From Bacteroidales bacterium (GTDB lineage: Bacteria > Bacteroidota > Bacteroidia > Bacteroidales > UBA1715): 64,000 bases of DNA. The position numbers and the translations under genes are program-made. Of the stretch, positions 18,151 through 28,036 are shown in pieces. The notes under the pieces are model-generated. The model did no database searches. It saw nothing but the letters and a program-made list of their open reading frames with translations, and had not been told where the DNA came from. The stretch is taken from NCBI GenBank assembly GCA_016714605.1, contig JADKDL010000007.1, positions 166,282-230,281 of the forward strand, given 5' to 3'. The stretch's first letter is position 1; every line of letters begins with the position of its first letter.

Positions 18151-19152
18151 CTAATCATCATTACACGACAGCTCACCTCCCATTCTGAAAAATTGACGTG
18201 CTGCTTGTATTGTACTATCCAGTTCTTCGAGTTTATGATAATACTTCCGTTCGCTCTCGCTGGTAAACAGCAATTTGCTCATTCCGCCATTGTTTATTAT
18301 TACTCGTTGATCGGCAAGTAATATCAGCAACGGGTCATGAGTTGCCATCAACACTATCTTTTCTTTGTTGACAAGCAATTCGAGGGCTTTCTTTTTATCA
18401 ACTCCGGCATTTTCAATTTCATCTATCAATACTATGGGTGCTTGTCCAATACAGGCAACATCGGCAATCATAAGTGCTCGCGACTGACCGCCACTGAGAA
18501 AGGTAAGCGGTGTGTCGGGACTGAATTTTTCTCCGCACAGTTCGTTTGCCAGTGCAATTACTTCGGTTACTTTATGTTCTGGGTTGTCTAAAAATCGACT
18601 TTGTGCATGGAGTATCAAGAAATCATAGACATTGAGGTCGAGTACGAAATTCATGTTTTGGGTAATCTGGGCAACAAGTTTACCGCCTACGCTGTTTTTG
18701 AAATCGTCGTCGGGTAGTTTGCCGTTTATCAGCACTTTGCGTTTGGTTGGAGTATCGGTATTGGCAAGCCATTCTATATCGGAGAGCAGACGGCTTTTGC
18801 CCGAACCTGTTGGTCCTACAATGCATGTAATTTCGCCCGGACGAAGAAACAGACTGCATTCCTCATGTTTGCCACTCTTGTCAACCCCTGCAATCACCTC
18901 CAGAGTTTCTACTTTCTGAACCGCAGTGAAATTTGAAATTCCAATAATAAAATCGGTGAACGTACTAATTAATTCTTCTTTGTTTGTGCCGTACAGCTCC
19001 CAATAATCGTCGGTAAGCGGCTCTATGGTTTGCAAAAATGACTGTTCGTTATCCTTATATTCCAACCCAAACGATTTAAAAAAATCTAAAGCCACAGGAT
19101 AGGTTTCAAAGATTTTAGAAATTGGTAGATGCAATATTTCGTCAGTTTCCAT
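18151..19152 (-). CDS. ABC-type ATPase with a DUF1858/ScdA-N-like N-terminus, no permease partner
   Basis: A 333-residue soluble ATPase. Residues 1-65 (LHLPISKIFETYPVALDFF, then KSFGLEY) look like a helical DUF1858/ScdA_N-type domain. The rest is an ABC nucleotide-binding domain: Walker A GPTGSGKSRLL near residue 113, Q-loop QITQNMNF, signature LSGGQSRALMIA, Walker B PIVLIDEIENAGVD, and the switch histidine in MATHDP. The DEIENAG sequence in place of DEPT is unusual for importers. It is the last gene of the operon, 2 bases after the GTPase. No transmembrane partner is encoded nearby, so it may act in an intracellular assembly or delivery process instead of membrane import. That role is inferred. 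Confidence 0.75.
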   Translation of the reverse strand: METDEILHLPISKIFETYPVALDFFKSFGLEYKDNEQSFLQTIEPLTDDYWELYGTNKEELISTFTDFIIGISNFTAVQKVETLEVIAGVDKSGKHEECSLFLRPGEITCIVGPTGSGKSRLLSDIEWLANTDTPTKRKVLINGKLPDDDFKNSVGGKLVAQITQNMNFVLDLNVYDFLILHAQSRFLDNPEHKVTEVIALANELCGEKFSPDTPLTFLSGGQSRALMIADVACIGQAPIVLIDEIENAGVDKKKALELLVNKEKIVLMATHDPLLILLADQRVIINNGGMSKLLFTSESERKYYHKLEELDSTIQAARQFFRMGGELSCNDD

Positions 19153-19154
19153 GG

Positions 19155-19847
19155 CTACAATTTGATTTTTCGATTAATACCAATTTGATAATCACTCCCC
19201 ACACGCGTCTCACCCAAGCAATAAGAACACAAAGCCGAGGGCATAGAAAAACGTAGTTTCAAAGAAGTTACATCATCTACCGATTTCGATTTTTCGATAA
19301 ATGTAGCCAGCTTGTCGGCTCCCTGACCAGTAATGCCATTGATGAACAAAACTGGTGCTTTGGTATTGACTTGTTGTATTTTGAAGCGGAAAACCTCTCG
19401 TTCTGCTTGCGAAACCAAATCGCTTTTGGTTACCACTATCACATCGGCAAGCTTGAGCATTGGTCCGGTTTTGAGCGGCGTGTTTATGCCACTCAGATTG
19501 TCGAGAATGCAAACAGCCAACATGTCTTTGAGATGTGGTGCGCAGCGGTTACACAAGCCTGCACTTTCGGTAATAAGATAGTTGAATGATTTTGCATAAG
19601 CCCATTGCAAACACTCTTCGATATTCGAAACAAAATAATGATCGGGACAAAGATTTCCTGCAAGTCCGGTTCTGGATGTTATCCCATATTTGGTGTATTG
19701 CTCTTCATCGAGCGAACTGAGACAATCGAACTTAATAACACCGCATTGTTCCTTAAACCCTGCGATACTTTCTATCAGTTTTATGATTACCGATGTCTTG
19801 CCCGACGATGGCGGACCTGCAACAGTTATGAGCTTACAAGTATTCAT
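19155..19847 (-). CDS. G3E-like GTPase with two CxxC motifs
   Basis: A 230-residue P-loop GTPase of the HypB/UreG/CobW group, whose members load metals into enzymes. Residues 7-20 hold the P-loop GPPSSGKTSVI. The segment ESAGLCNRCAPHL has a CxxC where HypB has its NLVCP metal-binding loop. VIVVTKSDL is the base-recognition motif, and a second CxxC (SALCSYCLGETRVG) lies near the C-terminus. The start ATG overlaps the stop of the binding-protein gene by 4 bases, and the ATPase follows after 2 bases, so the three are translationally coupled. Metal handling is inferred from the family and the cysteines; the metal is unknown. Confidence 0.8.
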   Translation of the reverse strand: MNTCKLITVAGPPSSGKTSVIIKLIESIAGFKEQCGVIKFDCLSSLDEEQYTKYGITSRTGLAGNLCPDHYFVSNIEECLQWAYAKSFNYLITESAGLCNRCAPHLKDMLAVCILDNLSGINTPLKTGPMLKLADVIVVTKSDLVSQAEREVFRFKIQQVNTKAPVLFINGITGQGADKLATFIEKSKSVDDVTSLKLRFSMPSALCSYCLGETRVGSDYQIGINRKIKL

Positions 19848-21040
19848 AGCTCTATTTTTTTTGCTCGTTCGGCTTTGAAAACTGCCTGTATTTCAGCTTT
19901 TAGCACTGCCAAATCATTGTCTCTTATAAAATCCCAACCTATCCATTTTCCGGTGAACGGTAGCGGACTGTTATCCACGTTTGGGTTGATTGATGGGAAT
20001 AGGCGTTTTACAAAGAGTTCGCCCACTTCTTTTGAAACAATATAATCGAGAAGCGGTTTATGTTTTTCGGTGGCCGATTTTTTTACCAACATAAAAACCG
20101 GACTTGTAATAGCTCCATCCTCAGGAAATACAATTTCTATATTCTGATTTTTGATGTTTTTTGAGAAGAAATACGGCATCACGTAGATGGTAGCCGACTC
20201 AGGTTTGTTGGCATCAGCAAGTTTTACCATTTCGGCAGGATGCCGCCCGTCTTTCACATTGGGAGCAAATGCACGTATGCCATCGAAGCCAAAATCTTTG
20301 TAAAGGGGCAGCATCACGGCATTACAGAAAAAATCGGCTTCACCCCTGATTATTACATCATTTTCAAATTCGGGCAGCAATATATCGCCCCAAGTTTGTG
20401 GCATTTTACGGTTTCCAAGCCTCGTTTTATCAACCGCCATAATAAGCATATTTGCGGTAAGCATGGTGTAATTATTCGACGGATCGGGATACCCAATATC
20501 ATCCAAATAGTTATGGGGAGTAAATGGTAAATACGCCTCAAACAAGCCTTTCTCAATGAACTTTTCTATGAACGGACGATGCAAGAAATTATTAACATCA
20601 GAAGCAATGATAATATCAGGCAGTTCATCAATAGAAACGAACGAATCGACCAAGGGATAGTAGGAAAGTACATGGTTCAAATTGCCTTCTACCAGATAGT
20701 TGAGTCCTTCGTATTGCTCCTTGTGGCTGTTAATGTGCGTTTCTATAAGCTCTTTGAACGGATTCTGCAAACCACAGGGCAACATTGCCATAAAATGCAG
20801 TTCTTGATGGACTGTATTCACCGTTTCACCACTATTTTCTGCCGCAGTGTTCAACACTTCAATAAACTGGGCAACGTTTATTCCCGATGACTTCAAGATG
20901 GTTTCGAGCTTTATATATCTACCTATTTTCTTTAAAGCCTCAGGTTTAAAATATTTCCCCATTCCATGTTTTTCAAATATGGGTATCGCACCGGGAGCTT
21001 TCTCTGCAACCGACTGTATATTATCGTTTTCTGTAATCAT
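19844..21040 (-). CDS. Cytosolic solute-binding-protein homologue with DUF1858-like head
   Basis: A 398-residue protein. Residues 1-65 resemble DUF1858 (SVAEKAPGAIPIFEKHGMG, then a conserved-looking IKLETILKSSGINVAQFIEVLN), but without the cysteines that many members have after GxG. Residues 90-390 resemble type II periplasmic binding proteins for iron or other oxyanion/metal ligands (ELPDIIIASDVNNFLHRPF, MPQTWGDILLPEFENDVIIRGE, IYVMPYFFSKNI, and EDGAITSPVFMLVKK). No signal peptide or lipobox exists, so the protein should stay in the cytoplasm, which is abnormal for a transporter subunit. It overlaps the GTPase gene by 4 bases. Its ligand could be a metal or cofactor precursor, by inference from the operon. 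Confidence 0.75.
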   Translation of the reverse strand: MITENDNIQSVAEKAPGAIPIFEKHGMGKYFKPEALKKIGRYIKLETILKSSGINVAQFIEVLNTAAENSGETVNTVHQELHFMAMLPCGLQNPFKELIETHINSHKEQYEGLNYLVEGNLNHVLSYYPLVDSFVSIDELPDIIIASDVNNFLHRPFIEKFIEKGLFEAYLPFTPHNYLDDIGYPDPSNNYTMLTANMLIMAVDKTRLGNRKMPQTWGDILLPEFENDVIIRGEADFFCNAVMLPLYKDFGFDGIRAFAPNVKDGRHPAEMVKLADANKPESATIYVMPYFFSKNIKNQNIEIVFPEDGAITSPVFMLVKKSATEKHKPLLDYIVSKEVGELFVKRLFPSINPNVDNSPLPFTGKWIGWDFIRDNDLAVLKAEIQAVFKAERAKKIEL

Positions 21041-21134
21041 TGTTTTCTCGTTTTGTAATGTTGAAAAAATAACTTCGAATATTCACTTCTGTTACAATTT
21101 TCATTTTCAAATCTTCAAATTCTCAAATTAATTA

Positions 21135-21575
21135 TTAAGAACAAACACTTCCGGGAATACTCTTGCTTGGGCAACCCTTAGAAATATCGTCGAGCATGAC
21201 CGGTACAGACGGATGTGCATTGATGTTGATACCTATTTCTTTGTTCAGAATATCGACATCGAAGCCCACAAATTTCTTATCGCCAATAATCATAAGCGGA
21301 CGTTTAATTAAAATATGCTCACTTAGCAGTGCTTCGAGAGCCATATTTTCATCAAAATCTTCGGGAACTATTTTTCCCTCACTTACCGCAGGAGCATTTA
21401 GGTTGAACCAGTTTTTCGGTTCCAAACCTTTGAAAAAGCTGCGTAAGTCATCTCTTTTCCATTGATGCTGAATAATGTCTATTGCCTCTACTTCATGTCC
21501 GGAAAGTGTAAGGACTTGCTTTTGTTTGGTATTGTTCTTACACCCTGTTTTCTCATAAAAAATAACCTTTGCCAT
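21135..21575 (-). CDS. Nitrogenase-associated ArsC/Spx-like protein
   Basis: A 146-residue thioredoxin-fold protein of the ArsC/Spx superfamily. The N-terminal strand and loop MAKVIFYEKTGCKNN carries Cys12 in a C-x-x-N context in place of CxxC. The helix region KRDDLRSFFKG, then WFNLNAPAVSEG, and the RPLMIIGDKKFVGFDVD strand pair are as in the nitrogenase-associated group found in nif clusters. There is a second cysteine-bearing tail (ISKGCPSKSIPGSVCS). Its biochemical job is unknown even in diazotrophs. It is the first gene of the operon, 94 bases ahead of the binding-protein homologue, and the main reason to link that operon to nitrogen fixation. Confidence 0.8.
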   Translation of the reverse strand: MAKVIFYEKTGCKNNTKQKQVLTLSGHEVEAIDIIQHQWKRDDLRSFFKGLEPKNWFNLNAPAVSEGKIVPEDFDENMALEALLSEHILIKRPLMIIGDKKFVGFDVDILNKEIGININAHPSVPVMLDDISKGCPSKSIPGSVCS

Positions 21576-22084
21576 ATCTATATTGTTTTTTTAGTTGCTA
21601 ATGTGAATTAATGCTTGTTTTCTATTTCTAAAACACATAAAATAATGATTTATAGTTAATTGCTTAATAATAAAAAATCTAATTTTTATTGTTGGGGATT
21701 TTAGTTTCTATGGTTTAACAGAATATTTTTAAATTTCACCTTTGTTTTACTCAATATAGAGAACCATAGATAACGCAAGGCAAAAAAAAGGAAAGCACCA
21801 TTAATGAATGAACAAAACCGAACAGCAAATAATACAAGAAAATTCGGTTCTATAAATCTGAAAAGAGTTTGAATATTTGGTTTGAGTCTCCATATAGCCT
21901 TGCATATTAGGTTAATACCATAATGCCGAAACCAATCACTATGCCGAAATGTGTAATGTGTAGTATATTAATACTTTATACAATGCAAGTTTCCTGATAA
22001 TCTGACATTCATGTAGAAAATAAAGAGGGCGGCTTTACAAAATTGTAGTATTTCACAGCGAATATTTGGTTCGCATTGAAATGG
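21576..22084. other. Intergenic region upstream of the nitrogenase-associated operon
   Basis: About 510 bases without a supported gene. It should hold the promoter of the leftward operon. A TGTTTT-N8-AAAACA inverted repeat at 21616-21635, 40 bases before the start codon, could be a regulator site. It does not match the NifA (TGT-N10-ACA) or FNR consensus. Confidence 0.35.
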
Positions 22085-22142
22085 AATCAGGATTAGAAGA
22101 TTAAAAATCCGGTTTATCTTCTAATCCGGCAAATCCTGATTC
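22085..22142. terminator. Terminator after the type I restriction operon
   Basis: GGATTAGAAGAT (22090-22101) pairs perfectly with ATCTTCTAATCC (22116-22127), and an outer AATCAGGAT / ATCCTGATT pair extends it. It lies just past hsdS on the minus strand. Confidence 0.75.
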
Positions 22143-22145
22143 ATA

Positions 22146-23478
22146 CTATTTTTCCTCCACCTCAAACGCCCCATGCAACAACGCTTTTAGCAGTTGTTCG
22201 GTGGCTTGTTGGTTGGATAGTATATGTTCTTTTTAATTGTTTGGTTTTAGCTAATTGCTTTTCTATTTCCGCTACGATGCGGGTTTGTTCGGAAAGTGGG
22301 GGAAGTGGAAACAATACATTTTCAACATAATCAATTGGAACCCTTTTTTGACCTGCTACGCCTCTCATTATTTTCTCTCCATTTTTCAAGAAAAACACTC
22401 GTTTTACAAAATAATAAATAAAGCCAGCATTTACATATTCATTACCTCGTATAACATGAAGTTCAGTTGTCCCAGCACCTATTCCATTTGGCAAACCACT
22501 TATGATACCTGCTTTAGAATTTTCAAAACATGGTGTTATTTTAGCAAGTACAACATCTCCATTAGCAAAGTGCGTAAATCCATTTTTAATGACTTCCCAT
22601 TTTCTTTTTTCAAATAATGGAGTTGTTCCAAATTCTGCTGAAACTAGAGGCATAGGAATAAATCCAGTTTCCAAACTGTCATTTGCTTTATTTCTTGGAT
22701 TAAGGGTTACGGCATCCCCCAACCTACACCACGCCCAACTTTCAGGAATTTCAAAAGGAATTTGGCTACCGCCGATTTTCAATTCTTCGGGTTTGATGGG
22801 TGGCAAAGGTTTTTCTTTTTTACCCGATTTTACCTTCTCGGCTTTGATACGTTTGAGTAGTTCGCTGGCAGGTTCGTCTTTCTTATCTTGCTTAACCAAT
22901 TTGCCCTGCACCGCTTCTTGTAAAATGGCTTGGTTTAGGTTTTCGAGTTGGGTGAGTTGAAAGTTATATTCTTCTTCTAATTGTTTGATTTTAGCATTGG
23001 TATATTTTAATTTCTCGACCACTTTATGTTGGTCATGAATTTCAGGTATCATCAATTCTTGACTGAAAAATCTATCCGCTTGTAGTCGAATTCGATTTGT
23101 TGTCCCGTCACTTGCTTTGTTACAAATATCATCAAAGTATGGAGTAGAAGTTAACCAAAGAAAATACTCATTAGTGATTATATTCTTGTCAATTTCAAAA
23201 TGCCAAAAGTCATTTGTAACGACCGCCCCATCTAATTCAAAGGGAACTATACCAAATGCTCCGTTTCTTGCATCAATACCCGACAATATAAATTGTCCAG
23301 CTTTTATACGAGACATCCTGTCAGCTTGCATTTCAGACCCTTTTACAATTTTTCTTAATTGAACTCCTTTGTGATATAATCTAATTGTAACAAGCTTGTA
23401 TTCTTCAGAATCAATAATCGGAATAGTATCCTTTATTCTAATTAAAAAATCACCAACTTTAACTTTTTTAAAACTCAT
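22146..23478 (-). CDS. hsdS: Type I restriction-modification specificity subunit HsdS
   Basis: Specificity subunit that recognises the bipartite DNA target of the type I enzyme. It has two target-recognition domains (about 1-150 and 240-400), each followed by a coiled spacer (KLKYTNAKIKQLEEEYNFQL and EIEKQLAKTKQL). The proximal conserved region carries LNQAILQEAVQGKLVKQ and the PFEIPESWAWCRLGD entry to the second domain. The frame as read stops at 22162, but one extra A in the run at 22230-22234 is the cause. In the next frame the familiar end NQQATEQLLKALLHGAFEVE runs to TAG at 22146-22148. The start overlaps hsdM by 4 bases (ATGA). The tail shift would alter only the last 25 or so residues. 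Confidence 0.9.
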
Positions 23479-24899
23479 AATGTCTCTATTTTAAGCTCTT
23501 CAACTAATAAAATAGATTTCTGCAATGAGGCTTTTAAGCCATCTAGTATTGTCATTTTATCAAGTTTAACTTCTTCCACAACTTTATTCGGGTTTTTAAT
23601 ATCCAGATCATAATTGCGTTCAATGATTGTGTCCATTGAAACCTTCCAACACACTTCGCTTTCTGCTCTATTATTCCACCACTCTTTTATTGGGTTAAAT
23701 TCCTCAATGCGTATGGGTTTGGTTTTGCTGTATGCCTTTGCACCCTCGGGCAAAGTATGTTCGTAATACCAAATTTCTTTGGTTTGTTTTCCTTTTTCAA
23801 AAAATATCAGATTGGTGTTAACTGTGGCATAGGGTGCAAATACCGATTGCGGCAAACGTACAATAGTATGCACATTACAGTCTTCCAGTAGTTTTTGTCT
23901 TACTCGTTGTTTTACACCTTCACCAGTTAAACTACCATCGGGCAATACAATTCCTGCACGTCCGCCATCTTTAAGCAACTGAATAAACAAAATCAAAAAC
24001 AGGTCGGCACTTTCTTTGGTTCGGTAGTTCAATGGAAAATTGGTTTCCATACCATCGCCCACCACACCACCAAACGGCGGATTGGCCACAATAATATCCA
24101 CTCGGTCGGCTTGTTTTATAGAAGTGTATTCACGGCTTAGTGCATCGGTATTTATAATTTGTGGTACTTCAATATCGTGTGTTATAAGGTTAACCACACT
24201 CAACATAAATGGCAAAGGTTTCAATTCTGTGCCTGTAATGGTTTCTTGTAAGGTTTTGCGGTCGTCAATGTTTTTTACTTGCTTACGCAAATGCTCAATG
24301 GCACACACCAAAAAACCTGCTGTACCACAAGCTGGGTCGATAATTTTTTCGCCCAATTTTGGGTTTACCATATCAATAATAAACTGCGTCACTGCTCTTG
24401 GCGTGTAAAATTCGCCTGTGTCCTTTTTGGTGGCAAGTCCTTGTAAAATATCTTCGTAAATGGCATTAAAAACATGATGTTCTTTACTACTGTTAAAATC
24501 TATTTCGTTCAACTTATTAATGGCTTGTCGGAATGTAGTTCCGCTTTTCATATAATTGTTTGTGCCATCAAAAATATTACGGATAATAACGCCCAAACGG
24601 TTATCGGCTGTAACTTTCAAGTCTTTTAATTGCGTAAACAATTTATTGTTGATAAACTGAATGAGTTCATCGCCTGTAATACCTTCGTCATTCTCTGCCC
24701 AATTTCTCCACTGTAATTCAGTTGGAATGGGTGATTTAAATTTCGAATCCAGTATCTCTTTTTCTTTGTCTTTATCGTCAAACAGTTTCAGGAAAATCAT
24801 CCAACCTAATTGCTCAATCCGTTGAGCATCGCCACTCAAACCAGGGTCTTTTCTAAAAATATCTCTGATGGATTTTATTACTCCGCCTATATTGCTCAT
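23475..24899 (-). CDS. hsdM: Type I restriction-modification methyltransferase HsdM
   Basis: N6-adenine DNA methyltransferase of the type I system, 474 residues. The N-terminal helical domain (1-130, IRDIFRKDPGLSGDAQRIEQ) is followed by the catalytic Rossmann domain with the SAM-binding motif DPACGTAGF at 188-196 and the catalytic NPPFGG at 273-278. A C-terminal helical region contacts HsdS. The preceding TGEFYTPRAVTQFI block is standard for HsdM. Its stop codon overlaps the hsdS start, so subunits are coupled. Upstream is the four-helix-bundle gene, separated by a large hairpin. Confidence 0.96.
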   Translation of the reverse strand: MSNIGGVIKSIRDIFRKDPGLSGDAQRIEQLGWMIFLKLFDDKDKEKEILDSKFKSPIPTELQWRNWAENDEGITGDELIQFINNKLFTQLKDLKVTADNRLGVIIRNIFDGTNNYMKSGTTFRQAINKLNEIDFNSSKEHHVFNAIYEDILQGLATKKDTGEFYTPRAVTQFIIDMVNPKLGEKIIDPACGTAGFLVCAIEHLRKQVKNIDDRKTLQETITGTELKPLPFMLSVVNLITHDIEVPQIINTDALSREYTSIKQADRVDIIVANPPFGGVVGDGMETNFPLNYRTKESADLFLILFIQLLKDGGRAGIVLPDGSLTGEGVKQRVRQKLLEDCNVHTIVRLPQSVFAPYATVNTNLIFFEKGKQTKEIWYYEHTLPEGAKAYSKTKPIRIEEFNPIKEWWNNRAESEVCWKVSMDTIIERNYDLDIKNPNKVVEEVKLDKMTILDGLKASLQKSILLVEELKIETL

Positions 24900-24925
24900 T
24901 TATTATAAATATTAAAGTTTATTTT

Positions 24926-24988
24926 CAAAGGACGATAATGACACTTACGACCGTAATTTTAGTCGTTCGATGTCATTATCGTCCTTTG
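24926..24988. repeat. Large inverted repeat inside the hsd operon
   Basis: Eighteen-base perfect arms (24926-24943 and 24971-24988, core GGACGATAATGACA) are separated by 27 bases that themselves hold an ACGAC/GTCGT pair. The right arm overlaps the last codons of the four-helix-bundle gene and the left arm lies 27 bases before hsdM. As RNA it would form a long hairpin between the two reading frames and could set the hsdM:hsdR ratio. Confidence 0.85.
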
Positions 24989-25551
24989 TTTCTGATATTT
25001 AATCTAGCCTTTGTCATTCTTTCTTTTAAACCACCTTCATTGATAAAGGCTATTTCTAAGGATTTTATTTGTTTGCTTAGTAAAAAACTAACTACTGCAA
25101 TCAAGCCAATCATAACATTGGCACAAATTTCAGGGCTTTCATTTTCAATTCCTTTTTTAAAAGTTTCATAATTGGCATTGGGTATTTTATTCAACTCTCG
25201 AAGTCGAGTTACGAGTTTATGATCTTTCCCCCATATTGGTAATTTATTAGTTCTTAAAAAATCTTCAAAATCTATTTTAAGCTCCTCTAATGATGCTCTA
25301 GCGACATTGGTAAGTTTAATTTCCATCTCTTTGGAAGTACCAGATGCCATACTCGCTTCTACAATGTTTTGTTTCCCGCTTCGGGCAGCCTGCACCATTT
25401 GGTCGATTGTCCTATCATACTTATTGAAAAATCTTTTAGTGAAATAAAATGTGCCATCATAAATGATTTCGGCTTTTTGATAAGTGATCAAATTGCGGTA
25501 ACCACCGTGTTTTGGTATAAATCCTTCGCTATTTTTTTCTTTTTCTACCAT
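24976..25551 (-). CDS. Four-helix-bundle protein in the hsd operon
   Basis: A 191-residue alpha-helical protein of the four-helix-bundle (23S rRNA intervening-sequence type) family with the suffix-domain extension. Recognisable parts are YRNLITYQKAEIIYDGTFYF, FFNKYDRTIDQMVQAARSGK (the conserved QM..AARSGKQNI..A motif) and KEMEIKLTNVARASLEELKI. The family also occurs as free-standing genes and within type I restriction operons in Bacteroidota, where its function is unknown. Here it lies between hsdR (62 bases) and hsdM (77 bases). A structural or RNA-related role is possible but unproven. Confidence 0.8.
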   Translation of the reverse strand: MVEKEKNSEGFIPKHGGYRNLITYQKAEIIYDGTFYFTKRFFNKYDRTIDQMVQAARSGKQNIVEASMASGTSKEMEIKLTNVARASLEELKIDFEDFLRTNKLPIWGKDHKLVTRLRELNKIPNANYETFKKGIENESPEICANVMIGLIAVVSFLLSKQIKSLEIAFINEGGLKERMTKARLNIRNKGR

Positions 25552-25612
25552 TTTTTATTACTGACTTTAGAAACGCTTGGGACTGTCACAATTTTCCCTA
25601 ACGTCATAAGTT

Positions 25613-28023
25613 TTATGCAACACTATACAGTTCGTTTTCTAATTCTTTTATGGCATTGTCGAATGCTTCACGACTGCCAAATACTTTTATTATTTCCGTT
25701 ACTGAACCAAAATCGCTGATTGGTGGTACAGTTAAAATTTGAATGTTCTCCATGTTCTCAATGCCTTGGTCAGCGTACTTGTCTAACAGAGCTTCCAAAA
25801 CATTTCTCGCCTGTTCTCCATATTTAGTAAAGTAGTTACGCTTCTTTACATTATTGGCTCTTTCTTTCCGCGTCAATGGCGGTTGGTCGTATGCAACATG
25901 GCAAATAAGGTCGAATAAGTCAACCTGCTTGTCAACGGCTTCATACAAGGCTTCTACCATTACGCCTTGTTCCACCAATTCCGCTATGATGGCTTCTTTA
26001 CGGTCTGAACCTTTCCACTTGTTTAGGAAATCATCTAATGAAGCAAACTGCTCTTTAATAATTTCTTTGGTGTGGTCTTTCAAACTCGTTGTAATGGGTT
26101 TGCCGTGTTGGTCGAAATGCAATTCGCGACTTATTAAAACCGAAACATCTACACCGTTCACATAAACTTTTTCCCTAGGCTTTGAATCATTGGGTTTGGT
26201 GAATACATTATATTGGTTTTTGGGTTCATTTAGGATGTTTTGAAACTCCTCGTTAATAAAATCAGGATAATCAAATAAATCATCTAAATCCTGGTTCAGA
26301 CTATTTTCTTCTTCATCAATAATTCCGCACAAATCTGTTCCCTCTGATACTGGTTTCACTCTTATCGGGTCACCATCAAAAGCAGGGTCGGCAAATAAAT
26401 CGGTTGCATTTCTAAAATCCACAATAGTGAAATACAATTTGCCGTATTCTTCATTTATTCTTGTTCCTCGTCCAATAATTTGTTTGAACTTGGTCATTGA
26501 ATTAATGTTGCTGTCCAACACAATTACTTTGCAAGTTTGAGCATCTACGCCTGTTGTCATTAGCTCTGAAGTAGTAGCGATAACAGGATATTTTTCTTCG
26601 GGGTTAATAAAGTTGTCTAACTCACGTTTACCTTCGTCATTGTCGCCGGTAATCTGCATTATGTACTTGTAATTCTCGGCTACCAAATCAGCGTTGTGTC
26701 TTGCTAAAGCGGTTCGCATTCGTTCAGCATGGTCAATATCCACACAAAAAACAATAGTTTTTGCAAAACGGTCGTAACCTTTTAAAAACTCAGTAAGTTT
26801 TTTAGCAACCACATCCGTTCTTTCTTCAATTACAAGATTCTTGTCAAAATCTTTACGGTTATAAATGCGGTCTTCAACTTCGTTTCCGTCTTTGTCGGTT
26901 TTGCCTTGTTCTGGTCGCCAACCTTCGGCATCCACATTCAAAGCAATGCGAAGCACACGATAAGGAGCTAAAAAACCATCATCAATTCCTTGGCGAAGCG
27001 AATAGGTATAAACAGGGTCGCCAAAATATTCTGAATTACTTGCGGTGTCAGTTTCCTTTGGAGTGGCTGTTAAACCAATATGCGTAGCATTTTTGAAATA
27101 AGTTAAAATTTCTCTCCAACTGCTATCGTCTTTCGCACTTCCTCTGTGGCACTCATCAATTACAATTAAATCAAAAAAGTCTCTTGAAAATTGTTTGTAA
27201 ACATTGGCGGCTTCGTCTGTTCCTGAAAGTCCTTGATAAAGTGCTAAGTAAATTTCAAAACTCTTGTCAATTTGCCTGTGTTTTACTACAGTCATTTTAT
27301 CTTTGAAATGTTTGAAGTCGCCACGTCTTGTTTGGTCAATCAATGCGTTTCGGTCAGCTAAAAACAGAATACGTTTTTTTGCTCCGCTTTTCCAAAGTCG
27401 GTGAATTATTTGAAAAGCCGTATAAGTTTTTCCTGTTCCTGTTGCCATTACTAACAGAATTCTGTTTTGTCCGCCAGCAATGGATTCAATAGTTCTGTTT
27501 ACTGCAATTTGTTGGTAATATCTTGGTTTGCGGTTTGTACCGTCAAAATAATATTCTTGCGAAGCAATTTTTTCCGCTTCGGGTGTCACAATGCCTTTGT
27601 ATTTTTTGTATTTCTCCCAAAGTTGTTCGGGAGTAGGAAAATCGTCTAAACCTATTTCCGCTTCAATATCTCCGTCAGTTGCGGTTCTGTCGTAAAATAG
27701 AAATCCGTCCCCGTTACTACTGAAAACGCACGGAATATCTAATACTCGGGCATAGTCAAGCCCTTGCTTAATTCCAGCTCTTACCGAATGATTGTTGTCT
27801 TTGGCTTCAATGATAGCTCTAGGAATGTTTGGCTTATAATACAAAATATAGTCAGCTCGTTTTCGTGTTCCTCTTGCTGTTATTTTTCCACGGACATATA
27901 TTTTACCATCGGTAAATGATACTTCTTCCAATATCTGCAATTGTGTATCCCAACCAGCCTTTTCTAAAGCAGGAGTAATAAACTTGGTGCATATATCGCG
28001 TTCGGATAAGTTTTTTTGTCCAT
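25613..28023 (-). CDS. hsdR: Type I restriction endonuclease subunit HsdR (EcoEI type)
   Basis: Motor and nuclease subunit, about 803 residues. The N-terminal PD-(D/E)xK nuclease has Asp in KRADYILYY and the Glu-x-Lys of AIIEAKDN. The SF2 translocase follows: Walker A MATGTGKT near residue 200, DECHRG (DEAH box), GLTATP, and motif VI IGRGTRIN. The end matches the EcoEI R C-terminal helical region. The continuous frame can be extended only to TTG 28036. The family's usual start, MDKKNLSERDICTKF, appears if one A is added to the seven-A run at 28011-28017, giving ATG at 28023-28021. The annotated start is therefore ATG 28023 with a suspected one-base deletion. Confidence 0.93.
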
Positions 28024-28036
28024 TAATTAAATACAA

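Noticed and set aside
18151..21040. A conventional iron or molybdate ABC importer
   Set aside because: The binding protein has no export signal and no permease gene is present. The GTPase does not belong to such importers.
21576..21700. Sigma54/NifA site upstream of the nitrogenase-associated operon
   Set aside because: No TGGCAC-N5-TTGC or TGT-N10-ACA match was found. The TGTTTT-N8-AAAACA repeat at 21616-21635 does not fit either consensus.
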